Assembly (NCBI GenBank): GCA_019239425.1
Contig: JAFAZX010000045.1
Location: forward strand, 62,001-126,000
Direction of reading: 5' to 3'
From: Acidobacteriota bacterium
GTDB taxonomy: Bacteria; Acidobacteriota; Blastocatellia; Pyrinomonadales; Pyrinomonadaceae
DNA length: 64,000 nucleotides
In this document: positions 8,894 to 17,314 of the stretch, in pieces
How the letters are laid out: the number at the start of each line of letters is the position of its first letter
Position numbering within the stretch: position 1 is the stretch's first letter
Translations under genes and position numbers: made by a program
The notes under the pieces: generated by a model
Told to the model about the DNA's origin: nothing
What the model saw: only the letters and a program-made list of their open reading frames with translations
The model's database searches: none

Positions 8894-10169
8894 ACAGAAT
8901 CTTTCCGTAGATGGGGCAGGTGCCCTCCGCGCAGGCGACGCGGACGATGCGGACGAGCACGGCCTCCGTCTTCGGCCCCGCCGTGAACTCGAAGGAGGCC
9001 GGCTGCCAGTTCTGACTCCCCTGCGCCGCGGGCGCCGACGCCGCGACGATGGTCTCCGGCGCGCCCGGCTCCGAGACCATGACGGCCAGTGTGGCCGCGC
9101 TCCTGAACTCGTCCGTCTTGACGTAGAAGCTCAGGCGGTAGCGCGCGCCCGGCTCGACCGCGACGACCTGCCCGACGTTGCGGAAGTCCACCTGCGTCGA
9201 GGCGCTGAAGGTGACGCGCAGCGCGCGCCTGCCGCCGTGCGCGTTGCGCCCGTCCATCGCGACGAGGCTCCCCGCCTGCTGCGAGACGTTCCAGCCGAAG
9301 AGCGCGCGCCCCTTCGCGTCGACGTCCGACTCGAACCCGCCGTCCGTGAACTGCCCCACGGCGAGGCCCGGGACGCCGCCCTCCGAGAGCACCGTGAGAG
9401 AGCGCCGGTACTGGCCCTTCGCGAAGAGTGCGCGCGCGAGAGCGTCGGCCGCGACCGACTGCACGCGCCGCACGTCTGGCCCGAGCCCGTCCCAGACCTT
9501 CTGCGCGTCTTCGACGCTGCCGCGCCCGGCGAGCACGGCGACCAGCTGCCCGCGCGCCTCGGGCGTCTTGCCCACCGCGTCCGCCACCCGCGCGAGGTCG
9601 GGCGCGTAGACCTGCCACGCGAGGTTGAAGACCTGCGGGCGCAGATTCGGGTCGGCGTCCGTGGCGCGGCGCAGCTCCGCGAAAGCCTCCTCGTTGCGCC
9701 CCGCGCGCAGCAGGGCGTTGCCGAGGTGCCAGCGCGGCTGCGCGTAGCTCGGGGCCAGCTCGGCGCCGCGGCGCAGCATCCGGATGCCGCCCTCCGCGTC
9801 GCCGAGCGCGCCGCGCGCGCGCCCGGCCTCCACCCAGATGAGGTAGTCGTTCGGCGCAAGCTCGGCCGCGCGCTGGTACTCTTCGAGCGCCTGCGGCACG
9901 GCCTCGGGGTCGAAGCTGTACTGCTTGAGCCGCGCCAGCATCAGGTGCGTGAAGGGGTCTTGCGGCGCGAGCCGAACCGCGGCCTCCGCCGACTCGAAGG
10001 CCGCCGCAGGGTCTTTCGCGAAGGAGGCCGGAGCCGTCTCGGCCATCGTGTTCCCGATGCCCCAGCGCACCCCGGCCCACCCGCAGTAGAGCGCGAGCGC
10101 GGCCAGCAGGACGAGCGGCGCGCGCGCCACCACCGGCCGGACGTTGATGAGAACTACTTGGTCAGCCAT
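8844..10169 (-). CDS. Membrane-anchored TPR protein with C-terminal carbohydrate-binding-like domain
   Basis: The 441-residue product has one hydrophobic segment near residues 16-32 (APLVLLAALALYCGWAGV), probably an uncleaved anchor. From about 55 to 200 there are tetratricopeptide-like repeats, with A-E-A and A-L-A-P-N/D patterns such as ESAEAAVRLAPQDPF and YQRAAELAPNDYLIW. Residues about 275-430 (FTDGGFESDVDAKG, GWNVSQQAG, YRLSFYVKTDEF) resemble a CBM4/9-like beta-sandwich found in carbohydrate-binding proteins. It overlaps the downstream polymerase by 50 bases. Such TPR proteins often accompany O-antigen ligase-like enzymes in exopolysaccharide loci, so a periplasmic scaffold for polymerisation or export is plausible. 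The carbohydrate-binding assignment is from pattern, not from proof. Confidence 0.7.
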   Translation of the reverse strand: MADQVVLINVRPVVARAPLVLLAALALYCGWAGVRWGIGNTMAETAPASFAKDPAAAFESAEAAVRLAPQDPFTHLMLARLKQYSFDPEAVPQALEEYQRAAELAPNDYLIWVEAGRARGALGDAEGGIRMLRRGAELAPSYAQPRWHLGNALLRAGRNEEAFAELRRATDADPNLRPQVFNLAWQVYAPDLARVADAVGKTPEARGQLVAVLAGRGSVEDAQKVWDGLGPDVRRVQSVAADALARALFAKGQYRRSLTVLSEGGVPGLAVGQFTDGGFESDVDAKGRALFGWNVSQQAGSLVAMDGRNAHGGRRALRVTFSASTQVDFRNVGQVVAVEPGARYRLSFYVKTDEFRSAATLAVMVSEPGAPETIVAASAPAAQGSQNWQPASFEFTAGPKTEAVLVRIVRVACAEGTCPIYGKILYDDFSLERVNGRAPAR

Positions 10170-10336
10170 TAAGCAAGAGAAGACTTCGCTCCCGAGGAGC
10201 GAGATGTTTATAGCTCCGCGTATCTATTTTCCGCCGGGGCTCCGGCTCAAAAATAAACCTCCGAACTATAAACGTTGAGTCCCCACGGGACTCCGCACAC
10301 CCCCTCCGACGCGTCTACAACTCGCACCTCGAATCT

Positions 10337-12136
10337 TTAAAACTCGTGTCCCACTAACTCGATCTGGATGCGCATGCGGCGGAGAGTGACCTGGGCGTCC
10401 TCGCAGTCGCGGCGAATCTCGGCGATGCGTTGGTCGTCGATGCGGGAGCTGGAGATGAGCACCTCCTCGACCTGCTGCTCCGCGCAGATGCGGCGCAGGT
10501 GGCCGTTGCCGCCGAAGACGCGCAGGCCGTGAATCATCTTGCCCTTCTTGAAGGGGTCGTCGTCCACGAAGCCGACCGGCGTGTACTGCAGCTCCAGGTT
10601 GTTGCGCATCTCGCGCAGGAGCAGCTCGCCCGCGTCGCCCGCGCCGTAGATGAGCACGCGCCGCCCGCCCGCGGCCGGCGCCGGCAGGAGCTGCCGGAAG
10701 AGGCGGAACGCGACGCGGCTCCCCGCCAGCATCAGGAAGAAGATCATCGTGTCGAGGACGAAGACCGCGCGCGAGAACTCCTGGAAGCGGAAGGCGAAGA
10801 GCAGCACCAGCACGCTCACGGCCGAGCCGGCGGCGACGGCCTTCGCGTAGGTGATCAGGTTGTCGAGGCTGATGTAGCGCCAGATGCCGCGGTAGACGCC
10901 CGCCACCAGCATCGCCAACATCTTGACGATGATGAGCAGCGGCACGGTCGAGAGGAAGAGCAGCCACACGCGCTCGCCCAGCTCCGACCCGAAGAGCAGG
11001 ACGTAGGAGAAGTAATAGGCGAGGATGACGAGCACCACGTCGAGCAGCACCTCGAAAATCCTGCGCTTGTAGGAGAGGTCGACGAGGAACGAGACGAGCG
11101 GCTTCTCGCGCGCGGCCTGCACCTCCGCCTCGTCGTAGACCTTGACGCGCGCGAGGTAGACGCCCACCAGCGTCAGCACCACCGCGAACCCGAGCACCAT
11201 CGCGATGCCGGTGTGGTACTCGAACCTGCGGACGATCATCGCCAGCACGCCCGACGCGCCCGCGAACCCGTAGAGCATCCAGACCGCGCGCCGCTCCGAC
11301 AGCCCCAGGGCGACGAGCCGGTGCGAGGCGTGGTCGCGCCCGCCCTGCGAGGCGGCGCGCCCCGAGAGCTTGCGCACGACCGTCACGAGCGTCGTGTCGA
11401 AGATCGGGATGAAGAGGATGAGGACGGGGACGGCGATGACGACGAGGAAGCTGCGGCCGCGCTCGCCCGAGGCCGAGAGCAGGGCGGAGCTCGCCAGGAA
11501 GAAGCCGACGAACATCGAGCCGCAGTCGCCCATGAAGATGGTCGCCGGGTTCGAGTTGTAGACGAGGAAGCCGATGAGCGCCGCCGCGAAGACCGAGAGC
11601 ACCACGGCCTCGGTCAACTGCCCGTTGTCGGCGAAGCTGGCCGCGATGAAGACGGCCGCGATGGCCGAGATGCCCGCGGCGAGGCCGTCCATGTTGTCGA
11701 GCAGGTTGATGGCGTTCGTGATGCCGATGAGCCAGAAGATGGTCACCGCCATCGCCGCCGCCGCGCCCCAGCCCCACGGCAGCACCAGCCCGAAGTAGAC
11801 GACCCCGCTCGCGCCTAAGACCTGCCCGATCAGCTTTTGGTAAGGCTTGATGTGGAGGAAGTCGTCCACCAGCCCGACGGCGAAGAGCGCCGTGCTCGCG
11901 GCCAACACGACCCAGCCCTCGCGCGTGTGCGGGACGAAGAGCAGGTAGGCCAGGAGCACCGAGAGGTAGATGGCGACGCCGCCCATCATCGCCGTCGGCT
12001 TCCGGCTCCAGCGGTCGCCGCGCGGCTTGGCGATGACCCCTTTGCGGCGCGCGAAGGCGCGCACCAGAGGCGTCAGCGCCAGCGAGAGGGCGAGCGCCGC
12101 CGCGGCCGGCAGGAGGTGGGCAAGGCTGAAAGACAT
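10337..12136 (-). CDS. WecA-type undecaprenyl-phosphate sugar-1-P transferase fused to CapD-like N-terminal region
   Basis: The first ~330 residues are a complete WecA/TagO/MraY-type transferase that loads a GlcNAc-1-P-like sugar on undecaprenyl phosphate. Signatures are MMGGVAIYL (about 50), VGLVDDFLHIKPYQK (87-101), NAINLLDNMDG (about 140-150), NPATIFMGDCGSM (about 195-208) and the HxxxH-like DHASHRL near 270. After a linker at about 335-350 come four more membrane helices and a Rossmann-type nucleotide-binding domain, with VLIYGAGDAGE near 495 and GFVDDDPFKKG. This second half resembles the N-terminal membrane region and CoA-binding-like domain of CapD/WbpM/PglF proteins. The C-terminal SDR dehydratase domain of those proteins is absent. 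The ATG at 12136 is the natural start. The protein would initiate repeat-unit synthesis; the role of the appended part is unknown. Confidence 0.85.
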   Translation of the reverse strand: MSFSLAHLLPAAAALALSLALTPLVRAFARRKGVIAKPRGDRWSRKPTAMMGGVAIYLSVLLAYLLFVPHTREGWVVLAASTALFAVGLVDDFLHIKPYQKLIGQVLGASGVVYFGLVLPWGWGAAAAMAVTIFWLIGITNAINLLDNMDGLAAGISAIAAVFIAASFADNGQLTEAVVLSVFAAALIGFLVYNSNPATIFMGDCGSMFVGFFLASSALLSASGERGRSFLVVIAVPVLILFIPIFDTTLVTVVRKLSGRAASQGGRDHASHRLVALGLSERRAVWMLYGFAGASGVLAMIVRRFEYHTGIAMVLGFAVVLTLVGVYLARVKVYDEAEVQAAREKPLVSFLVDLSYKRRIFEVLLDVVLVILAYYFSYVLLFGSELGERVWLLFLSTVPLLIIVKMLAMLVAGVYRGIWRYISLDNLITYAKAVAAGSAVSVLVLLFAFRFQEFSRAVFVLDTMIFFLMLAGSRVAFRLFRQLLPAPAAGGRRVLIYGAGDAGELLLREMRNNLELQYTPVGFVDDDPFKKGKMIHGLRVFGGNGHLRRICAEQQVEEVLISSSRIDDQRIAEIRRDCEDAQVTLRRMRIQIELVGHEF

Positions 12137-12236
12137 TACTACTAAGGCTTCGGGAGACTGTCTCTCTGGCGTGTTTCAGAACCTCAGACCCTATTAAATG
12201 CGTGCCGAGAAATCAAGCCCTCCCGGAAAGCTCCTA

Positions 12237-13217
12237 TCAAGCGGACGCGCCGTCCTGCCTGCCGGAGTAGTACTCGATGACGGACTTGAGGATGTCGTCG
12301 AGCGTCACCGTCGGCTTGAAGCCCACGAGCGCCGCGACCTTCGACGTGTCGGGCACACGCCGCGGCATGTCCTCGAACCCCTCCTCGTACGCCTCGTCGT
12401 ACGGCACCGTCACGATCTCAGACTTCGAACCCGTCAGCTCCTTGACCCGCCGCGCCAGCTCCATGATGCTGACCTCTTCGGAGCTGCCGATGTTGAAGAC
12501 CTCGCCCACCGACTCCTCCGCGTCCATCAGCGCCACCAGCGCGCCGACCACGTCCTTGACGTAGCCGAAGCAGCGCGTCTGGCTCCCGTCGCCGTAGACC
12601 GTCAGGGGCCGCCCCGACAGGGCCTGCTTGACGAAGGTCGGGATGACCATCCCGTACTGCCCCGTCTGCCGCGGCCCGACGGTGTTGAAGAGCCGCACGA
12701 CCACCGTGGGGAGCTTCTTCTCCCGCCAGTAGGCCAACGCCAGAAATTCGTCGATGGCCTTCGAGCAGGCGTAACTCCAGCGCCCCTTGGTCGTCGCCCC
12801 CATCACGAGGTTCCCGTCCTCGCGGAACGGCACCTCCGAGGAGAGCCCGTAGACCTCGGAGGTCGAGGCCACGAGCACCTTCTTCTTCTTCTTGTTCGCC
12901 TGAGCCAGGACGACCTCGGTGCCGCGGACGTTCGTCTCGATGGTTCTGACGGGCGACTCGACGATGAGCTTGACGCCGACGGCCGCCGCGAGGTGGAAGA
13001 CCACGTCGCACTGGTCGATCAGCTCGGCCATCACCGGCTGGTTGTGCACCGAGTCGATGGTGTAGCGGAACTTCGGGTTCCCCTTGAGGTGCGCGATGTT
13101 TTCGAATGAGCCCGTCGAGAGGTCGTCAACGCAGAAGACCTCGTCGCCGCGCGAGACGTACAGGTCGGAGAGGTGCGAGCCGATGAAGCCCGCCCCGCCC
13201 GTGATCAATACTCGCAA
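12237..13217 (-). CDS. NAD-dependent epimerase/dehydratase, extended SDR
   Basis: The 326-residue soluble enzyme starts with [16 protein letters not shown], the NAD-binding motif, and has STSEVYGL near 115 and the catalytic YxxxK as SYACSK near 147, with NTVGPRQTG near 178. These are features of the GalE/UDP-xylose synthase/dTDP-glucose dehydratase group; sugar specificity cannot be read from the sequence. The initiator is TTG at 13217, supported by GGAGGGAC about 11 bases upstream and by alignment of the Rossmann motif. It is co-directional with the GT4 gene upstream (18-base gap) and would supply a sugar nucleotide for it. An unusual run of lysines (KKKKK) lies near residue 107. Confidence 0.8.
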   Translation of the reverse strand: MRVLITGGAGFIGSHLSDLYVSRGDEVFCVDDLSTGSFENIAHLKGNPKFRYTIDSVHNQPVMAELIDQCDVVFHLAAAVGVKLIVESPVRTIETNVRGTEVVLAQANKKKKKVLVASTSEVYGLSSEVPFREDGNLVMGATTKGRWSYACSKAIDEFLALAYWREKKLPTVVVRLFNTVGPRQTGQYGMVIPTFVKQALSGRPLTVYGDGSQTRCFGYVKDVVGALVALMDAEESVGEVFNIGSSEEVSIMELARRVKELTGSKSEIVTVPYDEAYEEGFEDMPRRVPDTSKVAALVGFKPTVTLDDILKSVIEYYSGRQDGASA

Positions 13218-13234
13218 ACTTTTCTGTCCCTCCT

Positions 13235-14551
13235 TCAGAACTTCAGCAGCGCCGACTCGGCCGCCGCCTCACCCGAGCCGCCCGCCAGGCGGCCGTAGAG
13301 TCTCTCCACGTCCGAGACCAGGCGCTCGACCGAGTAGTTACGCTCGACGTACTCGCGGCCCCGCTCGCCCAGAGTCTGACGCAAGGCCACGTCGTTAACC
13401 ACGTGCGCGAGCGCCTCGGCGAAAGCCTCCGGGTCTCCGGGCCTGACTTGAATGCCGCGCTCGCAAATCTGCCAGGGGTGCGGCCGGCGCAACTCCTCCG
13501 CGGCGACGCCGCCGAGCAAGTCTACGACGCCGCCGACCGCGGTCGCGACGCAGGCGCGGGCGTTTGCCATCGCCTCGATGAGCGTCAGGGGCGTCCCCTC
13601 GTTGCGCGAGGTGAGCGCCACCACGTCGAGCGCCGGGTAGAAGTTTTCGGGGTCGTCCCTGAGTCCCACGAATTTTACATCATCGGAGAGCCCGAGCGCC
13701 CACGCGTGCGACTCCAAATCCGCGCGCAGGTGCCCGTCGCCGACGACGACGAAGCGCACGCGCCCCGCGTGCGGCGCGCCGCCCGACGCGCCGCCAGACT
13801 CTTGCTCGAACGCGCGCCGCTTCTTGAAGAGCGCGGCGGCTTCGAGAAAGAGCCTGTGGTTCTTGACCTCGGTCAGGCGGCCGACGATGCCGACCAGCAC
13901 GTCCCCGCCCTCCGCGCCCCACTCGTCTCTTAAGGCGTGGCGGCGGGCCGGCCAGTCTTCGAAGGCGCGCGTGTCGAGGCCGAGCGGGATGACCTCGAAC
14001 TGTTCGCGCCGGCCGACGCGGAAGCGGCCCTGAATCTCTTCGAGCTGCTGCGGGCTGATGACGACGATGCGGTCGGTGGCGAGCCGCGCCAGGGCCTGTT
14101 CGACGAAGAGGAAGAGGCGCGTCTTCCAGCGGCCGTAGTAGCTGTGGAAGATGTGCCCGTGGTACGTGTGCACGAAACGGCACTGCCGCGGCCTCCCCCA
14201 AAGGGCCGAAGGCGTCAGCCAGCGGTAGAGCATCCCGGCCGCGCGCCCGACCGTGCCGGCCTTCGCCGTGTGCGTGTGGACGAGGTCGGGGCGCTCGCGC
14301 CGGAAGAGCCGGAAGAGCTTCCAGACCGTGACGAAGTCCTTCGGCGAAATCTCGCGGCTCATCTCGGGGATGACGAGCGGCCGCACGCCCAAGGATTCGG
14401 CGAAGTAGCCCATGTCGTCCTCGCCCGGCGGCACCACGCCCGCCACCAGCCGCGACTCCACGCCGCGCCCGCGCAACCCCGCCTCCAGCCACGCCACGTG
14501 CCGCGCCGGCCCTCCCACGTTCAGCCGCGCGATGATGCGAACGACTTTCAT
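13235..14551 (-). CDS. Glycosyltransferase family 4
   Basis: The 438-residue product has the two-domain GT-B layout. The N-terminal part has RLNVGGPARHVAWLEAGL (from about 8), HTHTAKAGTVGRAAGML and HTYHGHIFHSYYG. The C-terminal donor-binding part has VGIVGRLTEVKNH and, near 330, SRNEGTPLTLIEAMANARAC, which contains the conserved E-x7-E-like pair. Such enzymes transfer a sugar from a nucleotide donor with retention of configuration at the cytoplasmic face of the membrane. The ATG at 14551 is flush with a palindromic repeat; upstream in-frame codons translate the repeat (TAYCLLPTAYCL) and were rejected. There is thus no ordinary ribosome site. Donor and acceptor are unknown. Confidence 0.85.
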   Translation of the reverse strand: MKVVRIIARLNVGGPARHVAWLEAGLRGRGVESRLVAGVVPPGEDDMGYFAESLGVRPLVIPEMSREISPKDFVTVWKLFRLFRRERPDLVHTHTAKAGTVGRAAGMLYRWLTPSALWGRPRQCRFVHTYHGHIFHSYYGRWKTRLFLFVEQALARLATDRIVVISPQQLEEIQGRFRVGRREQFEVIPLGLDTRAFEDWPARRHALRDEWGAEGGDVLVGIVGRLTEVKNHRLFLEAAALFKKRRAFEQESGGASGGAPHAGRVRFVVVGDGHLRADLESHAWALGLSDDVKFVGLRDDPENFYPALDVVALTSRNEGTPLTLIEAMANARACVATAVGGVVDLLGGVAAEELRRPHPWQICERGIQVRPGDPEAFAEALAHVVNDVALRQTLGERGREYVERNYSVERLVSDVERLYGRLAGGSGEAAAESALLKF

Positions 14552-14686
<135 letters not shown>

Positions 14687-14687
<1 letters not shown>

Positions 14688-15421
14688 TAATCATCCATCT
14701 TATTCGCGCCGGTCTCGGCGACGAGGTTCGAGGCCCGCAGGAGCGATTCGAAAGTGCCGGCGTCCGTCCACCAGCCTTCGAGTTCGTCCCAGGTCATCTC
14801 GCCGCGCCCGATGTAGGCGTTGTTCACGTCCGTGATTTCGAGCTCCCCGCGCCCCGAAGGCTTGAGCGTCTTGATGATCTCGAAGACGTCCGAGTCGTAC
14901 ATGTAGACGCCGATGACGGCGTACTCCGACTTCGGCTCCTCCGGCTTCTCCTCGATCCGCACCACCCGGCGGCCGTCGAGTTCGGGGACGCCGAAGCGCT
15001 GCGGGTCTTGGACTTTCTTCAAGAGTATCTTCGCCCCGCCGCCCTGGTGGCGGTAAGACCTCACCGCCCGGCAGATGTTCCGCTCGATGATGTTGTCCCC
15101 GAGCACGACGCAGACCGGCTGGCCGTCGGCGAACTCCTCGCACAAGGAGAGCGCGGCGGCGATGCCCCCCTCACCTTCCTGATAAGTGTAGTTGAGGTGC
15201 CGGAGGCCGAACTCCCTCCCGTTCTTCAGCAGCCGGAGGAAGTCGCCGGCCGAGTTGCCGCCCGTGACGATCATGATGTCGCGGACGCCGGCGTTCACCA
15301 GCGTCTCGATGGGGTAGTAGACCATCGGCCGGTCGTAGACCGGCAGCAGATGCTTGTTCGTCACGGCGGTGAGCGGGCGCAGCCGCGTGCCCAACCCCCC
15401 GGCCAACACGATGCCTTTCAT
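14687..15421 (-). CDS. rmlA: Glucose-1-phosphate thymidylyltransferase (short form)
   Basis: This nucleotidyltransferase makes dTDP-glucose from dTTP and glucose-1-phosphate, the first step toward dTDP-L-rhamnose. The 244-residue product begins MKGIVLAGGLGTRLRPLT, followed by NKHLLPVYDRPMVYYPIETL, the conserved substrate-binding region, then VVLGDNIIE near 104 and WWTDAGT near 223. It is shorter than enterobacterial RmlA (about 290) and matches the short RmlA-like forms. A related nucleotidyltransferase specificity is possible, but the other three rml genes are all in this window (rmlC 37750, rmlB 55463, rmlD 56562). It follows asnB on the same strand with a 9-base gap. Confidence 0.88.
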
Positions 15422-15430
15422 CCAATCGCC

Positions 15431-17314
15431 TCAGTCAATGAATCTCTGGAACCAGAGTTCGAGCATCAGGAGCGTCCAGAGCTGGTGCGTGTGGTCGCGC
15501 TCGCCGCGCGTGTGCTGCTCGACCATGCGGCGGACGGCCTCGGGGCGGAAGAGCCCGCGCCGGCCCGCGCGCTCCGAGAGCAGTTGCTCGCGCAGGAACG
15601 GTTCGAGCTTGCCGCGGAACCAGTGGCCGATGGGGACGCCGAAGCCCATCTTGCCGCGCGTCAGGTTCTCGGACGGCAGGAGCTTCTGCAGCGTCTTCTT
15701 CAAAATGTACTTCGTCGTTAAGCCCCGCAGCTTCAAATTCTCCGGCAGCGAAGCGGCGAACTCGATGACGTGGTGGTCGAGGAACGGCGAGCGCGCCTCA
15801 AGGGAGTTCGCCATGCTCGCGATGTCCACCTTGACGAGCAGGTCGTTCGGCAGGTATGTCATCGTGTCGGCCAGGAGCGCCGCGTCCACCACGCCTGCGC
15901 CGTTCGCGCGCGCGAACCACGGCCGCAGCCACTCGCGCGCGTCGCGCCCGCCGACCTCCTCGCGGAACTCGTCCGTGTACAGCTCGGCCTTCGCGTCGCG
16001 CTGCACGACGCTGACCCATTGCAGGTAACGATCCACGGGGGGCAGGCTCGCCGCGCGCAGGAAGCGACGCACCTTGCGCGCGCGCGTCCGCTTCAGCTCC
16101 GAGATGGGGAGCAGCTCCAGCGCCTGACGGATGACGCCCTCGCGCAGCACGCCGGGGAGTTTGCGGTAGCGCTCGGAGAGGCGCATCGCCGCGTAGCGCT
16201 CGTAGCCCGCGAAGCACTCGTCGCCGCCGTCGCCGTTGAGCGCGACGGTGACGTGCTTGCGCGTCTCGCGCGAGACGTAGTAGGTCGGGATGGCGGATGA
16301 GTCGGCGTAAGGCTCGCCGTAGTGTTCGACGAGTGTGGGCAGGACTTCAAGGGCGTCGGGGCGGACGATGAACTCGTGGTGCTCGGCGCCGACGCGCTCG
16401 GCGACGCGGCGCGCGTGGTGGAGTTCGGAGAAGTCCTGCTCCTCGAAGCCGATGGAGAAGGTCTTGACGGGGCCGGAACTCTCCTCGGCCATCAGGGCGA
16501 CGACCGCCGACGAATCGATCCCGCCGGAGAGGAAGGCGCCGAGCGGCACCTCCGACATCAAACGCACGCGGACGGCCTCGCGCAGAAGCGCGAGCGCGCG
16601 CTCGCCGGCCTCCTCTTCCGAGAGTTTGACCTTCTTCGAGAAGTCCGGCTCCCAATATCTGCGGGTCTTTATCTCGCCATCTTTCGTGAGCGTGAGCGAG
16701 TGGCCCGGCTCCAGCTTGCGTATGTCGCGGTAGGCCGTCTGCGGCGCGGGCACGCACATGAAGCTCAGGTAATCGTCGAGGGCCGCGCGGTCGACCTCGC
16801 GGCTCACCGAGGGGTGCTTGAGCAGCGCCGAGAACTCCGAGCCGAAGACGAAAGAGTCGCGCGTCTTCGCGTAGAGCAGGGGCTTCTTGCCGACGCGGTC
16901 GCGCGCGAGGAAGAGCTCCCGCCTGCGCTCGTCCCAGACGGCGAAGGCGAACATGCCGCGCAGGTGTCGGGGGCAGTCTTCGCCGTACTCGAGGTAGGCG
17001 TGGAGGACGACCTCGGTGTCGCAGTCGGTGTGGAAGCGGTGACCGCGCGCTTCGAGTTCCTTTTTGACCTCGCGGTAGTTGTAGACCTCGCCGTTGTAGA
17101 CGATGAAGGCCGTGCCCGCCTCGTCGGAGATGGGCTGCTGCCCGCCCTTGAGGTCGATGATGGCGAGCCGGCGCATGGCGAGGCCGACGTGCTCTTTGAG
17201 GTACGTGCCGTCCTCGTCCGGCCCGCGGTGGATGATGGCCTGGTTCATGCGCGCGAGCAGCGGCCCCTCGGCCGCGCGCCCGTCGAGGTTGACCATGCCG
17301 ACGATGCCGCACAT
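15431..17314 (-). CDS. asnB: Asparagine synthase (glutamine-hydrolysing) family amidotransferase
   Basis: The 627-residue protein has Cys2 as the N-terminal nucleophile (MCGIVGM) and HRGPDEDG near 29, the class II glutaminase domain. The synthetase domain has the PP-loop LSGGIDSSAVVALM near 264. The family normally converts aspartate to asparagine with glutamine as nitrogen donor. Copies inside exopolysaccharide clusters are common and may amidate a sugar acid or other glycan component. The start overlaps the stop of the upstream polytopic membrane gene (TAATG), so translation is coupled. The length is typical for cluster-associated AsnB. The role in glycan modification is inference from location; ordinary asparagine synthesis cannot be excluded. 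Confidence 0.85.
   Translation of the reverse strand: MCGIVGMVNLDGRAAEGPLLARMNQAIIHRGPDEDGTYLKEHVGLAMRRLAIIDLKGGQQPISDEAGTAFIVYNGEVYNYREVKKELEARGHRFHTDCDTEVVLHAYLEYGEDCPRHLRGMFAFAVWDERRRELFLARDRVGKKPLLYAKTRDSFVFGSEFSALLKHPSVSREVDRAALDDYLSFMCVPAPQTAYRDIRKLEPGHSLTLTKDGEIKTRRYWEPDFSKKVKLSEEEAGERALALLREAVRVRLMSEVPLGAFLSGGIDSSAVVALMAEESSGPVKTFSIGFEEQDFSELHHARRVAERVGAEHHEFIVRPDALEVLPTLVEHYGEPYADSSAIPTYYVSRETRKHVTVALNGDGGDECFAGYERYAAMRLSERYRKLPGVLREGVIRQALELLPISELKRTRARKVRRFLRAASLPPVDRYLQWVSVVQRDAKAELYTDEFREEVGGRDAREWLRPWFARANGAGVVDAALLADTMTYLPNDLLVKVDIASMANSLEARSPFLDHHVIEFAASLPENLKLRGLTTKYILKKTLQKLLPSENLTRGKMGFGVPIGHWFRGKLEPFLREQLLSERAGRRGLFRPEAVRRMVEQHTRGERDHTHQLWTLLMLELWFQRFID

Noticed and set aside
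10206-10273. GTTTATAG/CTATAAAC inverted pair between two genes as an operator
   Set aside because: Only eight bases per arm with a long spacer; in an AT-rich intergenic region this can arise by chance.
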